Part shown: one piece after another, positions 32,972 to 41,862 of the stretch | How positions within the stretch are numbered: position 1 is the stretch's first letter | How the letters are laid out: every line of letters starts with the position of its first letter | Assembly: GCF_016918075.2 (NCBI RefSeq) | Contig: NZ_JAERPS020000001.1 | Location: 496,001-560,000, forward strand | DNA: 64,000 nt | Direction of reading: 5' to 3' | From: Rheinheimera maricola | GTDB lineage: Bacteria; Pseudomonadota; Gammaproteobacteria; Enterobacterales; Alteromonadaceae | Notes under the pieces: generated by a model | Told to the model about the DNA's origin: nothing | Databases searched by the model: none | The model's input: the letters and a program-made list of their open reading frames with translations, nothing else | Made by a program: the position numbers and the translations under genes

Positions 32972-34222
32972 ATGGTATCTAAATGGGGCTGGCAGTTGTT
33001 GCAGCTAAGTCGAAAACTCTGGGTGCGCACCGTGGCCTTTGCTGTGCTGGCACTGCTATCTGCAGTGTTTGCGGTGTTGTTGCAGGATCTGATCCCAGCA
33101 TCGGTTGCGGGTATTATCGGCGCCGGCGCGGCAGAGAAAATTCTTACCATTCTCGCCTCCAGTATGCTGGCGGTAACCACTTTTTCGCTCAGTATTATGA
33201 TTGCTGCCTTTAGTGCATCTACCAACAGCGTATCGCCGCGTGCTACCCGGCTGCTAATGGAAGACAGCACCACCCACAATGCGTTGGCAACCTTTGTCGG
33301 CTCTTTTTTGTTCAGCATTGTCAGCATTATCCTGCTGAATACCAAACTGTATAACGAGCGTGGCGAAGTGGTATTATTTATCACTACTATTGTTGTTACA
33401 GCGCTGATTGTGTTTACTATTTTGGTATGGATTAACCACCTGTCAGGTCTTGGCAGAGTGGGCGAAACGGCCAACCGGGTTGAGGATAAAGCCTATGCTG
33501 CGCTGCAGGCTTTTGTTAAACAGCCCTGGCACGGTGCAAATCCGCTGGCATCACTGCGTGAGGTACCTGAACGTGCTAAGGCCTTTTTAACCCAAGCCAT
33601 AGGTTATATTCAGCATGTCGATGTAAAGGCTATCAACAACTGGGCACAGGCCAATGATTGTAGGGTGTTTATCGTGGTGCGGGCCGGGGTGTTTATTGAT
33701 CCGGGCCGGCCGTTAATGTGGATAGACGGTGAGCTGCCAGACAACACTGACAGCCTAATCAAAGCCTTTAGCATTGACGATTTTCGCAATTTCGATCAGG
33801 ACCCACGCTTTGGCTTACTGGTGTTGGCCGAAATTGCCTCTAAAGCTTTGTCGCCAGCGGTAAATGACCCTGGCACGGCAATTGAAATTATCGGCCGTGG
33901 CATGCGTGTGCTCAGTAACTGGCAGCTAAAGAGCAGCAGTGAAGCCGAAGTGCGTTTTGCCAATGTGTGGCAACTGGGGCTAGATCTTTCTGATTTATTT
34001 GATGATTTTTTCACGCCGATAGCACGAGATGGCGCAGCGCTGGTCGAGATACATATCCGCTTACAAAAAAGCTTTATCGCACTGGCTAAAGTTAACACTC
34101 AACTGCGTATACAGGCGCGGCGCCACTCCGAGGCAGCGCTGGCCAGAGCACAGCAAGTACAGGCTGATACTAATGACTTGGCGCGGCTTAAAGCCTTACA
34201 CAGTCAGTTAATGGACACCTAG
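32972..34222 (+). CDS. DUF2254 membrane protein
   Basis: 416 residues. Four membrane helices in the first 150 residues include the conserved segment TTFSLSIMIAAFSASTNSVSPRAT. A soluble part of about 260 residues follows, with the family motif KALSPAVNDPGTAIEIIGR. The DUF2254 family has no firmly established function. The soluble domain ends in a helical, Ala/Arg-rich tail. GGG upstream of the ATG is the only ribosome signal, and three 15-bp repeats cover the leader. It is monocistronic and convergent with the CadC-like gene. Confidence 0.88.
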   Translation: MVSKWGWQLLQLSRKLWVRTVAFAVLALLSAVFAVLLQDLIPASVAGIIGAGAAEKILTILASSMLAVTTFSLSIMIAAFSASTNSVSPRATRLLMEDSTTHNALATFVGSFLFSIVSIILLNTKLYNERGEVVLFITTIVVTALIVFTILVWINHLSGLGRVGETANRVEDKAYAALQAFVKQPWHGANPLASLREVPERAKAFLTQAIGYIQHVDVKAINNWAQANDCRVFIVVRAGVFIDPGRPLMWIDGELPDNTDSLIKAFSIDDFRNFDQDPRFGLLVLAEIASKALSPAVNDPGTAIEIIGRGMRVLSNWQLKSSSEAEVRFANVWQLGLDLSDLFDDFFTPIARDGAALVEIHIRLQKSFIALAKVNTQLRIQARRHSEAALARAQQVQADTNDLARLKALHSQLMDT

Positions 34223-34318
34223 TGCTACAGCAGCAAAACAGCTAATACCATGGCCACAGCACACTAGTACCATAACTTTACTGCAAGCAGATTGCCGCCA
34301 ACATGTAACAAAAGGATA

Positions 34319-36382
34319 CTATTTCGCGGTCATTGTCTGAAATATGTCGATATTTCGTCGCTCTGCGGTGTGGTAAAAAATGCCTGCGGCAGACACAGAG
34401 AAATGCGGGCTGTCAGAGCGTAGCAGCGGTTGTGGCTGTTTGTGTTCCGCTGCCAAACTGTACAGCTGATACTGGTCGTTATCCCAGTGTTGCCAGTACC
34501 AACTAGCCCCAAGTTTGGTTAAGTTAAACTTGCCGCCCAGCATAATATCAATGGGACCCAATTGCGCTGTTGTTACCAGCTGCGCTGTAGCACCGGCGTA
34601 GAGGTTGTTTTGCTGATCCAGCCACAAGCTATCGTCAGCATCGGCAGCGAAGCGGACAAACTGCCATTTACTATCAATGCTGGAGACTTGGTCTGTCACC
34701 GTGTTGTAACGTTTTACCGTCCATTGGCCGTGTTGCTTCACGCTGTAAAACAGGTTGTGCTCATCTTGAAAGGATATAGCGCGGATCTCGGTTTGTGGTA
34801 TGCGCAGCACATGGTTGACGTTAGTGCTGATATCAAACAGATGAATTTCGTTTAGCGTCAGGGCGGCAAGCGTTTTGCCATTTGGCGACCAGACTAAATC
34901 CAGGTAGTGGCGTTGATCATTAAAATGGCTTAATTTACGCTGGTTTTTGCCATCACTATCTGCCAGCCAGATCTCTTCGGTACCCGTTGCCAGCCCAATG
35001 TAGGCAATGTGATCGTGCTGCGGGCTTATTATCGCCAACCTGTCATCTACCGAGCTATCCGCAATTGGCTGTATGTTACCCTGGCTAAAACGATAGAAAT
35101 GGATATCAAGATTAGTTCTACCGGCTGCAAACACATAATCATGGCCATTGCTGTGTCTTTCCGGCGGATATAAGCGCTGCGAGCCGGCATAAAGCACCTG
35201 CCGGTCTTTGCCTTGCAGATCGTAGCTAACCAGTTGTACCGCCGGATGTTCACCCATTAGTACCACGCGTTTACCGGAATGATGCCAAATACCGCAACAA
35301 ATATAGCTATCGAGCTTAAACAACAGCGTCACGCTATCGTTGTCCAGATCGACAGCATAGAAGCCTTCCCACATTTGTTCGTCGACTGAGGAAACCAAGA
35401 GTTTGTTTTGTGTTGGATGCAAATCGAATGAGATATTGCCGGCCAGTACTAAAGCTGGCTGGTTAAGTTTGCGCTTTTTACCTGTAATCAGGTTAAATTC
35501 AAATAACTCATAGGGCGCGTGCTCTGCGGCACGTTCGGTAAAAATTAACACATCATCGGCATGTGAAAACACGATTTTGCCGTAACTGCCAGCCGGACAG
35601 TTGTGAATAAGCTGCGGTTCTCCCAGTGTCATCGCTGTAAAAGATTGCAGGTAATAGCGGCAGTAGGTTTTGCTTGCCACCAGATAAACCAAGCGATTAC
35701 CGCTGGCGTTCCAGCTACCCGGCCCAACCCAGGCATTAGTGTTTGCGTCTGGCATGACCTCCAGGCTACGACCATCAGATAACTGCTTGATAAAAAGCCG
35801 CATTTTATTAGCCGCAATCTCGGTATACAGCAGGTATTGCTGATCAGGTGACGTGCGGGGCTGGCCTTCTTGCCCCACAGAGCGGGTAAGGGGTTTTGCC
35901 GCAGTAAACACCGAAGCGGCATTGTCGCTGCCCTGCTGCCACTGCAAGCCGATAGCCACAGCGATGACAGCAACAACGATATAAAGAAGCCATTTCGCCG
36001 CTGTCTGGCGCCGGGCACTAAATGCTGACTGATCAGTATTGACCGGTTGCAAAACCGTCGCTGGTGCGGGCGTTATTCGGTGGGCGACCGCAATAAATTT
36101 GTAGCCTTTTTTAGGAAAGGTGGCGATAAACTTTGGTGTTTTGACATCATCAGCAAGACAGCGCCGCAATTTGGTAATGGCTCTGTTCACCGCACTATCT
36201 GTTACCGTGCGGCCAAGCCATACTGCGGCTATAAGCTCGTCCCTGCTGATAATTTTATCCGGCTGCTGGCAAAAGTAGGCCAGTAACGCCACCAGAATCG
36301 GTTCCAGTTGTTGCACGGTGCCTTGATTCGTTAACGACTGTTGCTGATCGCAAAATACAAAACCTTCAATCTGCCAACGCAT
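34319..36382 (-). CDS. CadC-like membrane-bound transcriptional regulator with propeller sensor
   Basis: 687 residues. The N-terminal OmpR-type winged helix (about 1-100) contains DELIAAVWLGRTVTDSAVN and ends FPKKGYKFIA. One membrane helix (about 130-147) is followed by a periplasmic TolB/WD40-like beta-propeller with repeated WSPNGKTLAALT-like blades. There is no receiver domain, so like CadC and ToxR it senses outside and binds DNA from the membrane. It is divergent from the serine-hydrolase gene at 36540. The 10-bp-phased GTCAT repeats between them are a natural target. Confidence 0.9.
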   Translation of the reverse strand: MRWQIEGFVFCDQQQSLTNQGTVQQLEPILVALLAYFCQQPDKIISRDELIAAVWLGRTVTDSAVNRAITKLRRCLADDVKTPKFIATFPKKGYKFIAVAHRITPAPATVLQPVNTDQSAFSARRQTAAKWLLYIVVAVIAVAIGLQWQQGSDNAASVFTAAKPLTRSVGQEGQPRTSPDQQYLLYTEIAANKMRLFIKQLSDGRSLEVMPDANTNAWVGPGSWNASGNRLVYLVASKTYCRYYLQSFTAMTLGEPQLIHNCPAGSYGKIVFSHADDVLIFTERAAEHAPYELFEFNLITGKKRKLNQPALVLAGNISFDLHPTQNKLLVSSVDEQMWEGFYAVDLDNDSVTLLFKLDSYICCGIWHHSGKRVVLMGEHPAVQLVSYDLQGKDRQVLYAGSQRLYPPERHSNGHDYVFAAGRTNLDIHFYRFSQGNIQPIADSSVDDRLAIISPQHDHIAYIGLATGTEEIWLADSDGKNQRKLSHFNDQRHYLDLVWSPNGKTLAALTLNEIHLFDISTNVNHVLRIPQTEIRAISFQDEHNLFYSVKQHGQWTVKRYNTVTDQVSSIDSKWQFVRFAADADDSLWLDQQNNLYAGATAQLVTTAQLGPIDIMLGGKFNLTKLGASWYWQHWDNDQYQLYSLAAEHKQPQPLLRSDSPHFSVSAAGIFYHTAERRNIDIFQTMTAK

Positions 36383-36438
36383 TGCTTACCCTGTACTGTC
36401 TCTGTGGAGGCCAGAAATTAGCATGTTCAGCGCGACAG

Positions 36439-36474
36439 GTCATTAAAGGTCATAAAAAGTCATTGGAAAATCAT
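36439..36474. promoter_or_regulatory. Phased GTCAT repeats between the regulator and hydrolase genes
   Basis: GTCAT occurs at 36439, 36449 and 36459, exactly one helical turn apart. A fourth partial copy (TCAT at 36471) follows. Same-face direct repeats of this kind are typical for winged-helix regulators that bind side by side. Placed between divergent start codons, they could control both genes. Confidence 0.6.
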
Positions 36475-36539
36475 GCCTGCGATTTGGCAAGTAGTCATTA
36501 TCGGCGTGGTCAAAATTGCACAACACCATAGAGGGAAAT

Positions 36540-38075
36540 ATGCAGAAATATCTGTTTGTTATATTGGCGGTCAGCGCCAACTTTTTTGCGCAGGCAGGCA
36601 ATACAACGCAGGCAACAAAAGACGCGCAGGATAAAAATACTATCGGGCAGCGAGAGAACGTGGCTGCACTGCAAGCGGCAGTTGAGCAGAATTTACGTGG
36701 TCCGGTTAAATTTGGTGCCCAGCCGGTTAGCACCTATACGGTACAGCAGCGGCTTGCCTATCATAAGGTGCCAGGCGTCAGTTTTGCGCTGATCCAAAAC
36801 AGAGAGCTTGCCTGGGCCAGCGGCTATGGCACTGTCGCCGCAGCGTCAGACCAGGTTGTAACGGTTGATACGGTATTTCAGGCGGCATCTATTGCCAAAC
36901 CTGTCACGGCCTTTGCGGTGATGCGCATGCAACAGCAAGGCCTGTTAGATATAAATGCTAGTATTGATACCTACTTAACCTCGTTAACTCTAGCTAAAGG
37001 CAAGCAAGCGCCAGAGGCAGCGGTTAGCTTTAAAAATCTGCTGGATCACAGCTCCGGCCTAACAGCCGGCGGTTATCAGGGCTATGAACAAGGCGTAGCC
37101 ATACCCTCAGATCTGCAAACCTTTAACGGCGAGGTGCCCGCCAACACTAAAGCGGCCAGTGTGGAAACCACGCCCGGTACGACAGTTAGCTATTCTGGGG
37201 CTGGCTACACTCTGGCTGAAATAGCCTTAACTGACACTTTTAAACAGCCCTTTGAGCAATTGATGGCTAGCTGGCTGTTGTCGCCACTGGGCATGACAAA
37301 CAGCAGCTTTGCGCTCGATTATCCGCAGCAGGGCGGGGTTTTGGTTGCTTTAGGCCACGACAGATCGGGCAAAACATTGACCGGCGGCTGGCGGCGGCAT
37401 CCAGAGCAGGCTGCTGCGGGGTTGTGGTCAACGCCAAGCGATTTAGCCAGATTCGCCATCGAAACCACTAGAGCCTATCAGGGGCAAAGTAAGTTTTTAT
37501 CACAAGCTGCTGTGCGGGAAATGCTAACGCCAATCATGCCAGAGCAAGATCTGTCTGCTCAATTTGGCGGCCAGCCGGCGATGACTTTTATCGTTGCCGG
37601 TGCAGGGAAGCAATTCTTGTTTCAGCATGGTGGCGGCACCCTTGGCTACAGATGCTTTATGATCATGTACCCAGAAACCGGCGATGGCGCAGTGTTTATG
37701 ACCAACTCTGATGCCGGTTACGGTATCGGGCTTGAAATGCTAAGAGCCGCGTCTTTTGTGTATAACTGGCCTGATTTTAAAGGTAAAGCGTTGCAAAAAC
37801 GCCAGGTTGACCGGCAACAGCAAACCGTGTTTCTCGGCGAATATCCCTTTGCCGACTGGCAGGCAGAGATTATTCAAGTGGTTGAAGCCGACGGTATTGC
37901 GGTTAAATTCCCCAATGGCGATATTTACCCATTAACTGCGGTGCAGGGCGAACATGCCGATGTAAATCAACAACGCTACGTACATGAAGATACCGGCGTG
38001 GAAGTCAGCTTTGGTGTAACAGGGGGGCAGCCGACAATTAATTTGTATCAGCAAACAGCAACAAAAAAGCACTAA
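36540..38075 (+). CDS. Exported serine hydrolase, class C beta-lactamase family
   Basis: The start at ATG 36540 follows GAGGGA and gives a signal peptide ending FFAQA. The 511 residues hold the beta-lactamase/DD-peptidase fold: SIAK at 117-120 (nucleophile Ser117), YSG at 218-220 in place of YxN, and HGG as the KTG equivalent (FQHGGGTLGY). The last 120 residues form an extra beta domain of a type common in EstB/D-aminopeptidase-like relatives. It is probably a peptidase or esterase rather than a true resistance enzyme. It diverges from a CadC-like regulator, likely its controller. Confidence 0.88.
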   Translation: MQKYLFVILAVSANFFAQAGNTTQATKDAQDKNTIGQRENVAALQAAVEQNLRGPVKFGAQPVSTYTVQQRLAYHKVPGVSFALIQNRELAWASGYGTVAAASDQVVTVDTVFQAASIAKPVTAFAVMRMQQQGLLDINASIDTYLTSLTLAKGKQAPEAAVSFKNLLDHSSGLTAGGYQGYEQGVAIPSDLQTFNGEVPANTKAASVETTPGTTVSYSGAGYTLAEIALTDTFKQPFEQLMASWLLSPLGMTNSSFALDYPQQGGVLVALGHDRSGKTLTGGWRRHPEQAAAGLWSTPSDLARFAIETTRAYQGQSKFLSQAAVREMLTPIMPEQDLSAQFGGQPAMTFIVAGAGKQFLFQHGGGTLGYRCFMIMYPETGDGAVFMTNSDAGYGIGLEMLRAASFVYNWPDFKGKALQKRQVDRQQQTVFLGEYPFADWQAEIIQVVEADGIAVKFPNGDIYPLTAVQGEHADVNQQRYVHEDTGVEVSFGVTGGQPTINLYQQTATKKH

Positions 38076-38085
38076 AACTGAGTAT

Positions 38086-38111
38086 ATCGGCAGCTGAAGT
38101 TCACTGCCGAT
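38086..38111 (+). terminator. Hairpin after the serine hydrolase gene
   Basis: ATCGGCAG and CTGCCGAT flank a 10-nt loop, 10 bp after the stop. There is no T-run, so it is a weak or factor-assisted terminator at best. Confidence 0.45.
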
Positions 38112-38251
38112 TACAACGCTTTGAGTCGTTAATTTGAAGGCAAAAAGCAAGACGCGGCCCTTAGGGGGTTAAATAAACTTGCTAACACATTGTTATTTAT
38201 TGGTTGGTAAATTATCTTAGCCGGTCTTAATTGACAGGGGCGCGAAAAGAG

Positions 38252-39718
38252 ATGCTAAAAAAGCTGCTAAAAAAGCTAAGTATAGCAGTATTGGTTACGG
38301 TTGTAGTTACGTTGTGCTGGTGTTTAAGTTATCTGCTGCCTTACCTGACTGCGCCTGAGCAGCCAACAGCAGAACTTGTTGTCAATGACATTACCCGGCT
38401 AAACCCAATCAAGGTAGCTAAAGTGCTGAGGCCGCAAACTGAGGCCGAATTGGTGCAGCAGTTAATGAATTCAAGCGGTGCGGTGTCGGTTGGTGGTGGG
38501 CGCTATAGCCAGGGCGGCCAGATAGCGCTGTCAGACAGCCTGCATATTGATATGCGTAGTTACAATAACATCGTTAGCTTTACACCGGACAAGAAGCAAA
38601 TAACAGTGCAGGCCGGTATTACCTGGCGCGATATTCAAGCTCACATTGATGGCTACGATCTGTCGGTGAAAACTATGCAAAGTTATGCTGATTTCACTGT
38701 AGGTGGCTCGTTAAGCGTAAATGCGCATGGTCGTTACATTGGCGAGGGGCCATTAATTAATTCGGTGCTGGCTATCCGGCTGTTACTGGCCGATGGCAAC
38801 GTTGTAAGCGCAACGCCAGAAACCAACAGTGAGCTGTTCTTCGCCGCTATTGGCGGCTACGGTGCTATGGGAATTATCCTTGAGGCCAGCCTACAACTTA
38901 CCGATAACAGTAGGGTGCAGCGCCAGGTGACGACTATGGCAGCATCGCAGTACCGCAATTTTTTCCAGAGCCAAATCCGTGAGAATGCACAGGTCGTGTT
39001 TCACAATGCCGTGCTTTATCCACCGAATTATAACCAAATGGCTGCCGTATCCTAGTTGACAACCGATAACACTGTTACGGTAGCCAGCCGGCTGCATAGC
39101 GCCGACACCCGCTACTGGTGGCAACCTGCATTAGCCGATTTTGTTGCTGATTATGCTGTGGCGAAAAGACTGCGACAGCACTGGCTGGATCCGCTGCTGT
39201 ACCGCCAGCCGGCCGTGCACTGGCGCAATTATGAAGCCAGTTATGATGTACGAGAGTTAGAACCGGCGGACAGAACACAGCAGACTTACGGTTTACGTGA
39301 ATATTTTGTGCCGGTGAGTAAATTTGATGCTTTTGTACCGCAGCTGGCCTCTGTGTTGCAGCAGCATAACGTCAACGTGTTAAATGTGTCGGTCAGGCAT
39401 GCCTTGCCCGACAAAGGCTCGCTATTGGCCTGGGCACCGCAAGAAACCTTCGCCTTTGTTATTTATTACCGCCAGGGAACTGATGAGCAGGCAAAGCAGC
39501 ATACTGATATTTGGAGTCAGCAGTTGATAGAGGCAGTGTTAGCCCAAGGAGGCAGTTATTATTTGCCTTATCAACCCAGCGCGTCACCCGCACAATTTCA
39601 ACGCGCTTATCCGCGCGCAGCTGAGTTTTTTCAGCTAAAGCAGCAATATGATCCGCAAAACCGCTTTAGCAGCCAGTTTTGGGCTAAATACCAACCGCCG
39701 TTTGCGGCTGGCGTTTAA
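38252..39718 (+). pseudogene. FAD-linked (aldonolactone-type) oxidoreductase split by an amber codon
   Basis: One frame runs through 38252-39718 and is broken only by TAG at 39053-39055. Upstream, 267 residues contain a membrane anchor (about 7-30) and a PCMH-type FAD domain (VSVGGGRYSQGGQ, SVNAHGRYIGEGP). Downstream, 220 residues form the aldonolactone-oxidase-like C-terminal half, with NRFSSQFWAKY at the end. The sequence around the break reads NQMAAVS-stop-LTTDN. Family members commonly have a Trp there, so TGG changed to TAG is the simplest explanation. Unless read through, the gene is inactive; everything else looks intact, so the mutation is recent or a sequencing error. Confidence 0.85.
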
Positions 39719-39768
39719 TAGAAAAAGCGCTATAGTTTTGCCGTGTTTAACATCAAGAACAAAGCGTT

Positions 39769-40248
39769 ATGCAAAAATATCTGACAGAAATACGCTGGGG
39801 CGTTATTTTCACCGCTGTGGTGCTGCTGTGGATGTGGGCCGAGCAGTTGGTTGGCCTGCACGGCCGTTATATTGCTGAGCATGCTAGCTACACTAATTTA
39901 TTCGCTATACCGGCAATACTGGTTTACGTATTGGCGCTCAGGCAGAAAAAGGCGCGTGAATACAGCGGCAGTATGAGCTGGAAGCAGGGCACCGTTGCCG
40001 GACTGCTTATTACGTTAGTGGTAGTGCTGCTAAGCCCGGCGGCGCAGTGGCTAACCCATAACGTTATTACACCGGAGTATTTTGCCAATGTGCAGGCTTA
40101 CGCCAGCGCGCAAGGCATGATGACACCGCAGCAGGCCGCCGAGTATTTCAGTTTAAATAACTATATGCTGCAAAGTGTTATCGGCGCCGCCATTATGGGC
40201 GTACTGACCTCGGTTATCGTGGCGTTTTTTCTGCGTAGTAAAGGTTAA
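39769..40248 (+). CDS. DUF4199 membrane protein
   Basis: 159 residues with four membrane helices (about 10-27, 42-58, 75-92 and 134-154) and a soluble loop containing YFANVQAYASAQGMMTP. The arrangement and the SMSWKQGTVAGLLIT segment match DUF4199. No function is known for the family. The ribosome site is weak. The CBS-domain gene starts 5 bp after its stop, so the two are co-transcribed. Confidence 0.82.
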   Translation: MQKYLTEIRWGVIFTAVVLLWMWAEQLVGLHGRYIAEHASYTNLFAIPAILVYVLALRQKKAREYSGSMSWKQGTVAGLLITLVVVLLSPAAQWLTHNVITPEYFANVQAYASAQGMMTPQQAAEYFSLNNYMLQSVIGAAIMGVLTSVIVAFFLRSKG

Positions 40249-40253
40249 CTCTG

Positions 40254-40688
40254 ATGCTGAATGTCGCGCAGTTAATGACACTTAAACCGGTAAGTGTATC
40301 CCCCGATGATAGCCTGGCGGTGGTAAAGCAGATTTTTGATCATGTAAAGTTTCACCATGTGCTGGTGGTGGAACACGGCATGTTGCTTGGCGTGTTGTCT
40401 GACCGCGATCTGTTTAAAGCCCTTAGCCCGCATATCGGCACTGCAGCTGAAACCGCGCGGGATTTGGCGACGTTAAATAAAAAAGTGCACCAGGTTATGC
40501 GGCGCAAGCCGTTAACATTGCAACCGCAGGCTAAGGTAATGGACGCCATTCATCTGTTTAATAGTGAGGGGGTATCCTGCATTCCTGTGGTAGACAGCAA
40601 CAACCGACCGCAGGGTATTATAAGCTGGCGCGATATTATTCGCGCCTTAGATCGGACAGATAAACGCGCTGCACCAGACAAAACGTAG
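40254..40688 (+). CDS. Two-CBS-domain protein
   Basis: 144 residues consisting of a CBS pair and little else. CBS1 (about 5-60) has HVLVVEHGMLLGVLSDRDLF, and CBS2 (about 79-140) has VSCIPVVDSNNRPQGIISWRD. Stand-alone CBS pairs bind adenosine nucleotides and regulate partners. The conserved Asp in SDRD and SWRD fits ribose binding. AAGG lies 9 bp before the ATG. It is probably coupled to the DUF4199 membrane protein just upstream. It is convergent with the desaturase gene. Confidence 0.92.
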   Translation: MLNVAQLMTLKPVSVSPDDSLAVVKQIFDHVKFHHVLVVEHGMLLGVLSDRDLFKALSPHIGTAAETARDLATLNKKVHQVMRRKPLTLQPQAKVMDAIHLFNSEGVSCIPVVDSNNRPQGIISWRDIIRALDRTDKRAAPDKT

Positions 40689-40767
40689 GGGCGCATAATT
40701 GCCCCTGGTTACATTACCAGGCGTAAGAATAAGCCTTCCATATCAATGGGCGCAATTATGCGGCCCT
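40687..40767. terminator. Long inverted repeat between convergent genes
   Basis: GCATAATTGC (40693-40702) and GCAATTATGC (40752-40761) are exact inverted repeats, each embedded in a GGGC/GCCC context, so each arm can also fold alone. The structure fills the gap between the CBS gene and the desaturase stop and probably acts as a bidirectional terminator, though T-runs are lacking. Confidence 0.55.
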
Positions 40768-41851
40768 ATAGTGCTTTTACAGCCTTGTCGCCGCCCGGCA
40801 GTGAATAGCGCATAATTCGGCCAAAAACCGTGCTGTACTGGCGTACAAAGCTGCCGGTATTATATGGAATACCGTATTTAGCTGCGATAGCCTGCACCTG
40901 CCCAGCCATAGCTGGGTAGTGCCGTGCCGGAATATCCGGATACAGGTGGTGCTCTATCTGGCAGCTTAAATGGCCGGTTAAAATATGCAGCCAGGTTGGG
41001 CCGGTAAAATTAGACGAGCCCAGCATTTGGCGATAATACCACTGGCCACGGCTTTCGCCCTCGCATTCTACAGCAGTAAACACATGCACTTCTTTGGTAA
41101 AGTGGCCGCAAAAAATCACCGTTGATGTCCATAAATTGCGCAGCAAATTCGCCAGCAAGTTACCGCACAGCACCCATAACCACATCGGTCCGGCGATGAG
41201 CGGAAAAAATATATAGTCTTTAACCAACTGGCGGGCGCCCTTACCGAAAAACGCTTTTTTCAGTTCGCTGTCGCTAACTTGAGTGTGACGATCGGCCTTC
41301 TTTTTACCAAAGAATACCCGCTGGGCTGCCAGCTCGTGATACGACACGCCCCATTGGAATAGCATGCTTAGCAACAGGTAAGTACCGCCTTGCCATAAAT
41401 TACGCAGCCGCCAGCGAAAATCGTTACTTAAACGCAGTAGGCCGTAACCAAAGTCGCGGTCTTTACCTATGATATTGGTGTAAGTGTGGTGCTCAAAATT
41501 ATGCGTGCGCTGCCAACTGCCGGCGTCACAAGCAATATCCCATTCGTAGCGTTTGGAATGCAGCACCGGGTCATTCATCCAGTCGTATTGACCATGCAGC
41601 ACATTGTGGCCAATTTCCATATTGTCGAGAATTTTTGCCAGTGCCAGCAGCAATACGCCAGCCAACCAAAGCCAGGGCGTAATAAAGCCCAGAACCATTA
41701 AAACCCGCCCGCTAAGGGCGCTTATACGTTGTACCAGCAACACGCGGCGGATATAGCGTGCATCGGCCTCGCCCAGTTGCTGTTGTACCTGCTGTTTTAC
41801 GCTGTCCAGCTCGTGCTCAAGCGCGTTAAATTGCTCTGTGGAAAGTTTCAT
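40766..41851 (-). CDS. Membrane fatty acid desaturase
   Basis: The start at ATG 41851 has AGGA 8 bp upstream. The 361 residues carry the three His boxes of membrane di-iron desaturases: HNVLH (82-86), HNFEHH (117-122) and CQIEHHLYP near the C-terminus. Two hydrophobic hairpins are also present. The QIEHH-type third box is that of front-end/linoleoyl-type and DesB-like acyl desaturases. It introduces a double bond using O2 and electrons from the ferredoxin reductase encoded 11 bp upstream. DesT-like operators precede the pair. Confidence 0.93.
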   Translation of the reverse strand: MKLSTEQFNALEHELDSVKQQVQQQLGEADARYIRRVLLVQRISALSGRVLMVLGFITPWLWLAGVLLLALAKILDNMEIGHNVLHGQYDWMNDPVLHSKRYEWDIACDAGSWQRTHNFEHHTYTNIIGKDRDFGYGLLRLSNDFRWRLRNLWQGGTYLLLSMLFQWGVSYHELAAQRVFFGKKKADRHTQVSDSELKKAFFGKGARQLVKDYIFFPLIAGPMWLWVLCGNLLANLLRNLWTSTVIFCGHFTKEVHVFTAVECEGESRGQWYYRQMLGSSNFTGPTWLHILTGHLSCQIEHHLYPDIPARHYPAMAGQVQAIAAKYGIPYNTGSFVRQYSTVFGRIMRYSLPGGDKAVKAL

Positions 41852-41862
41852 CAATAGTCCTG

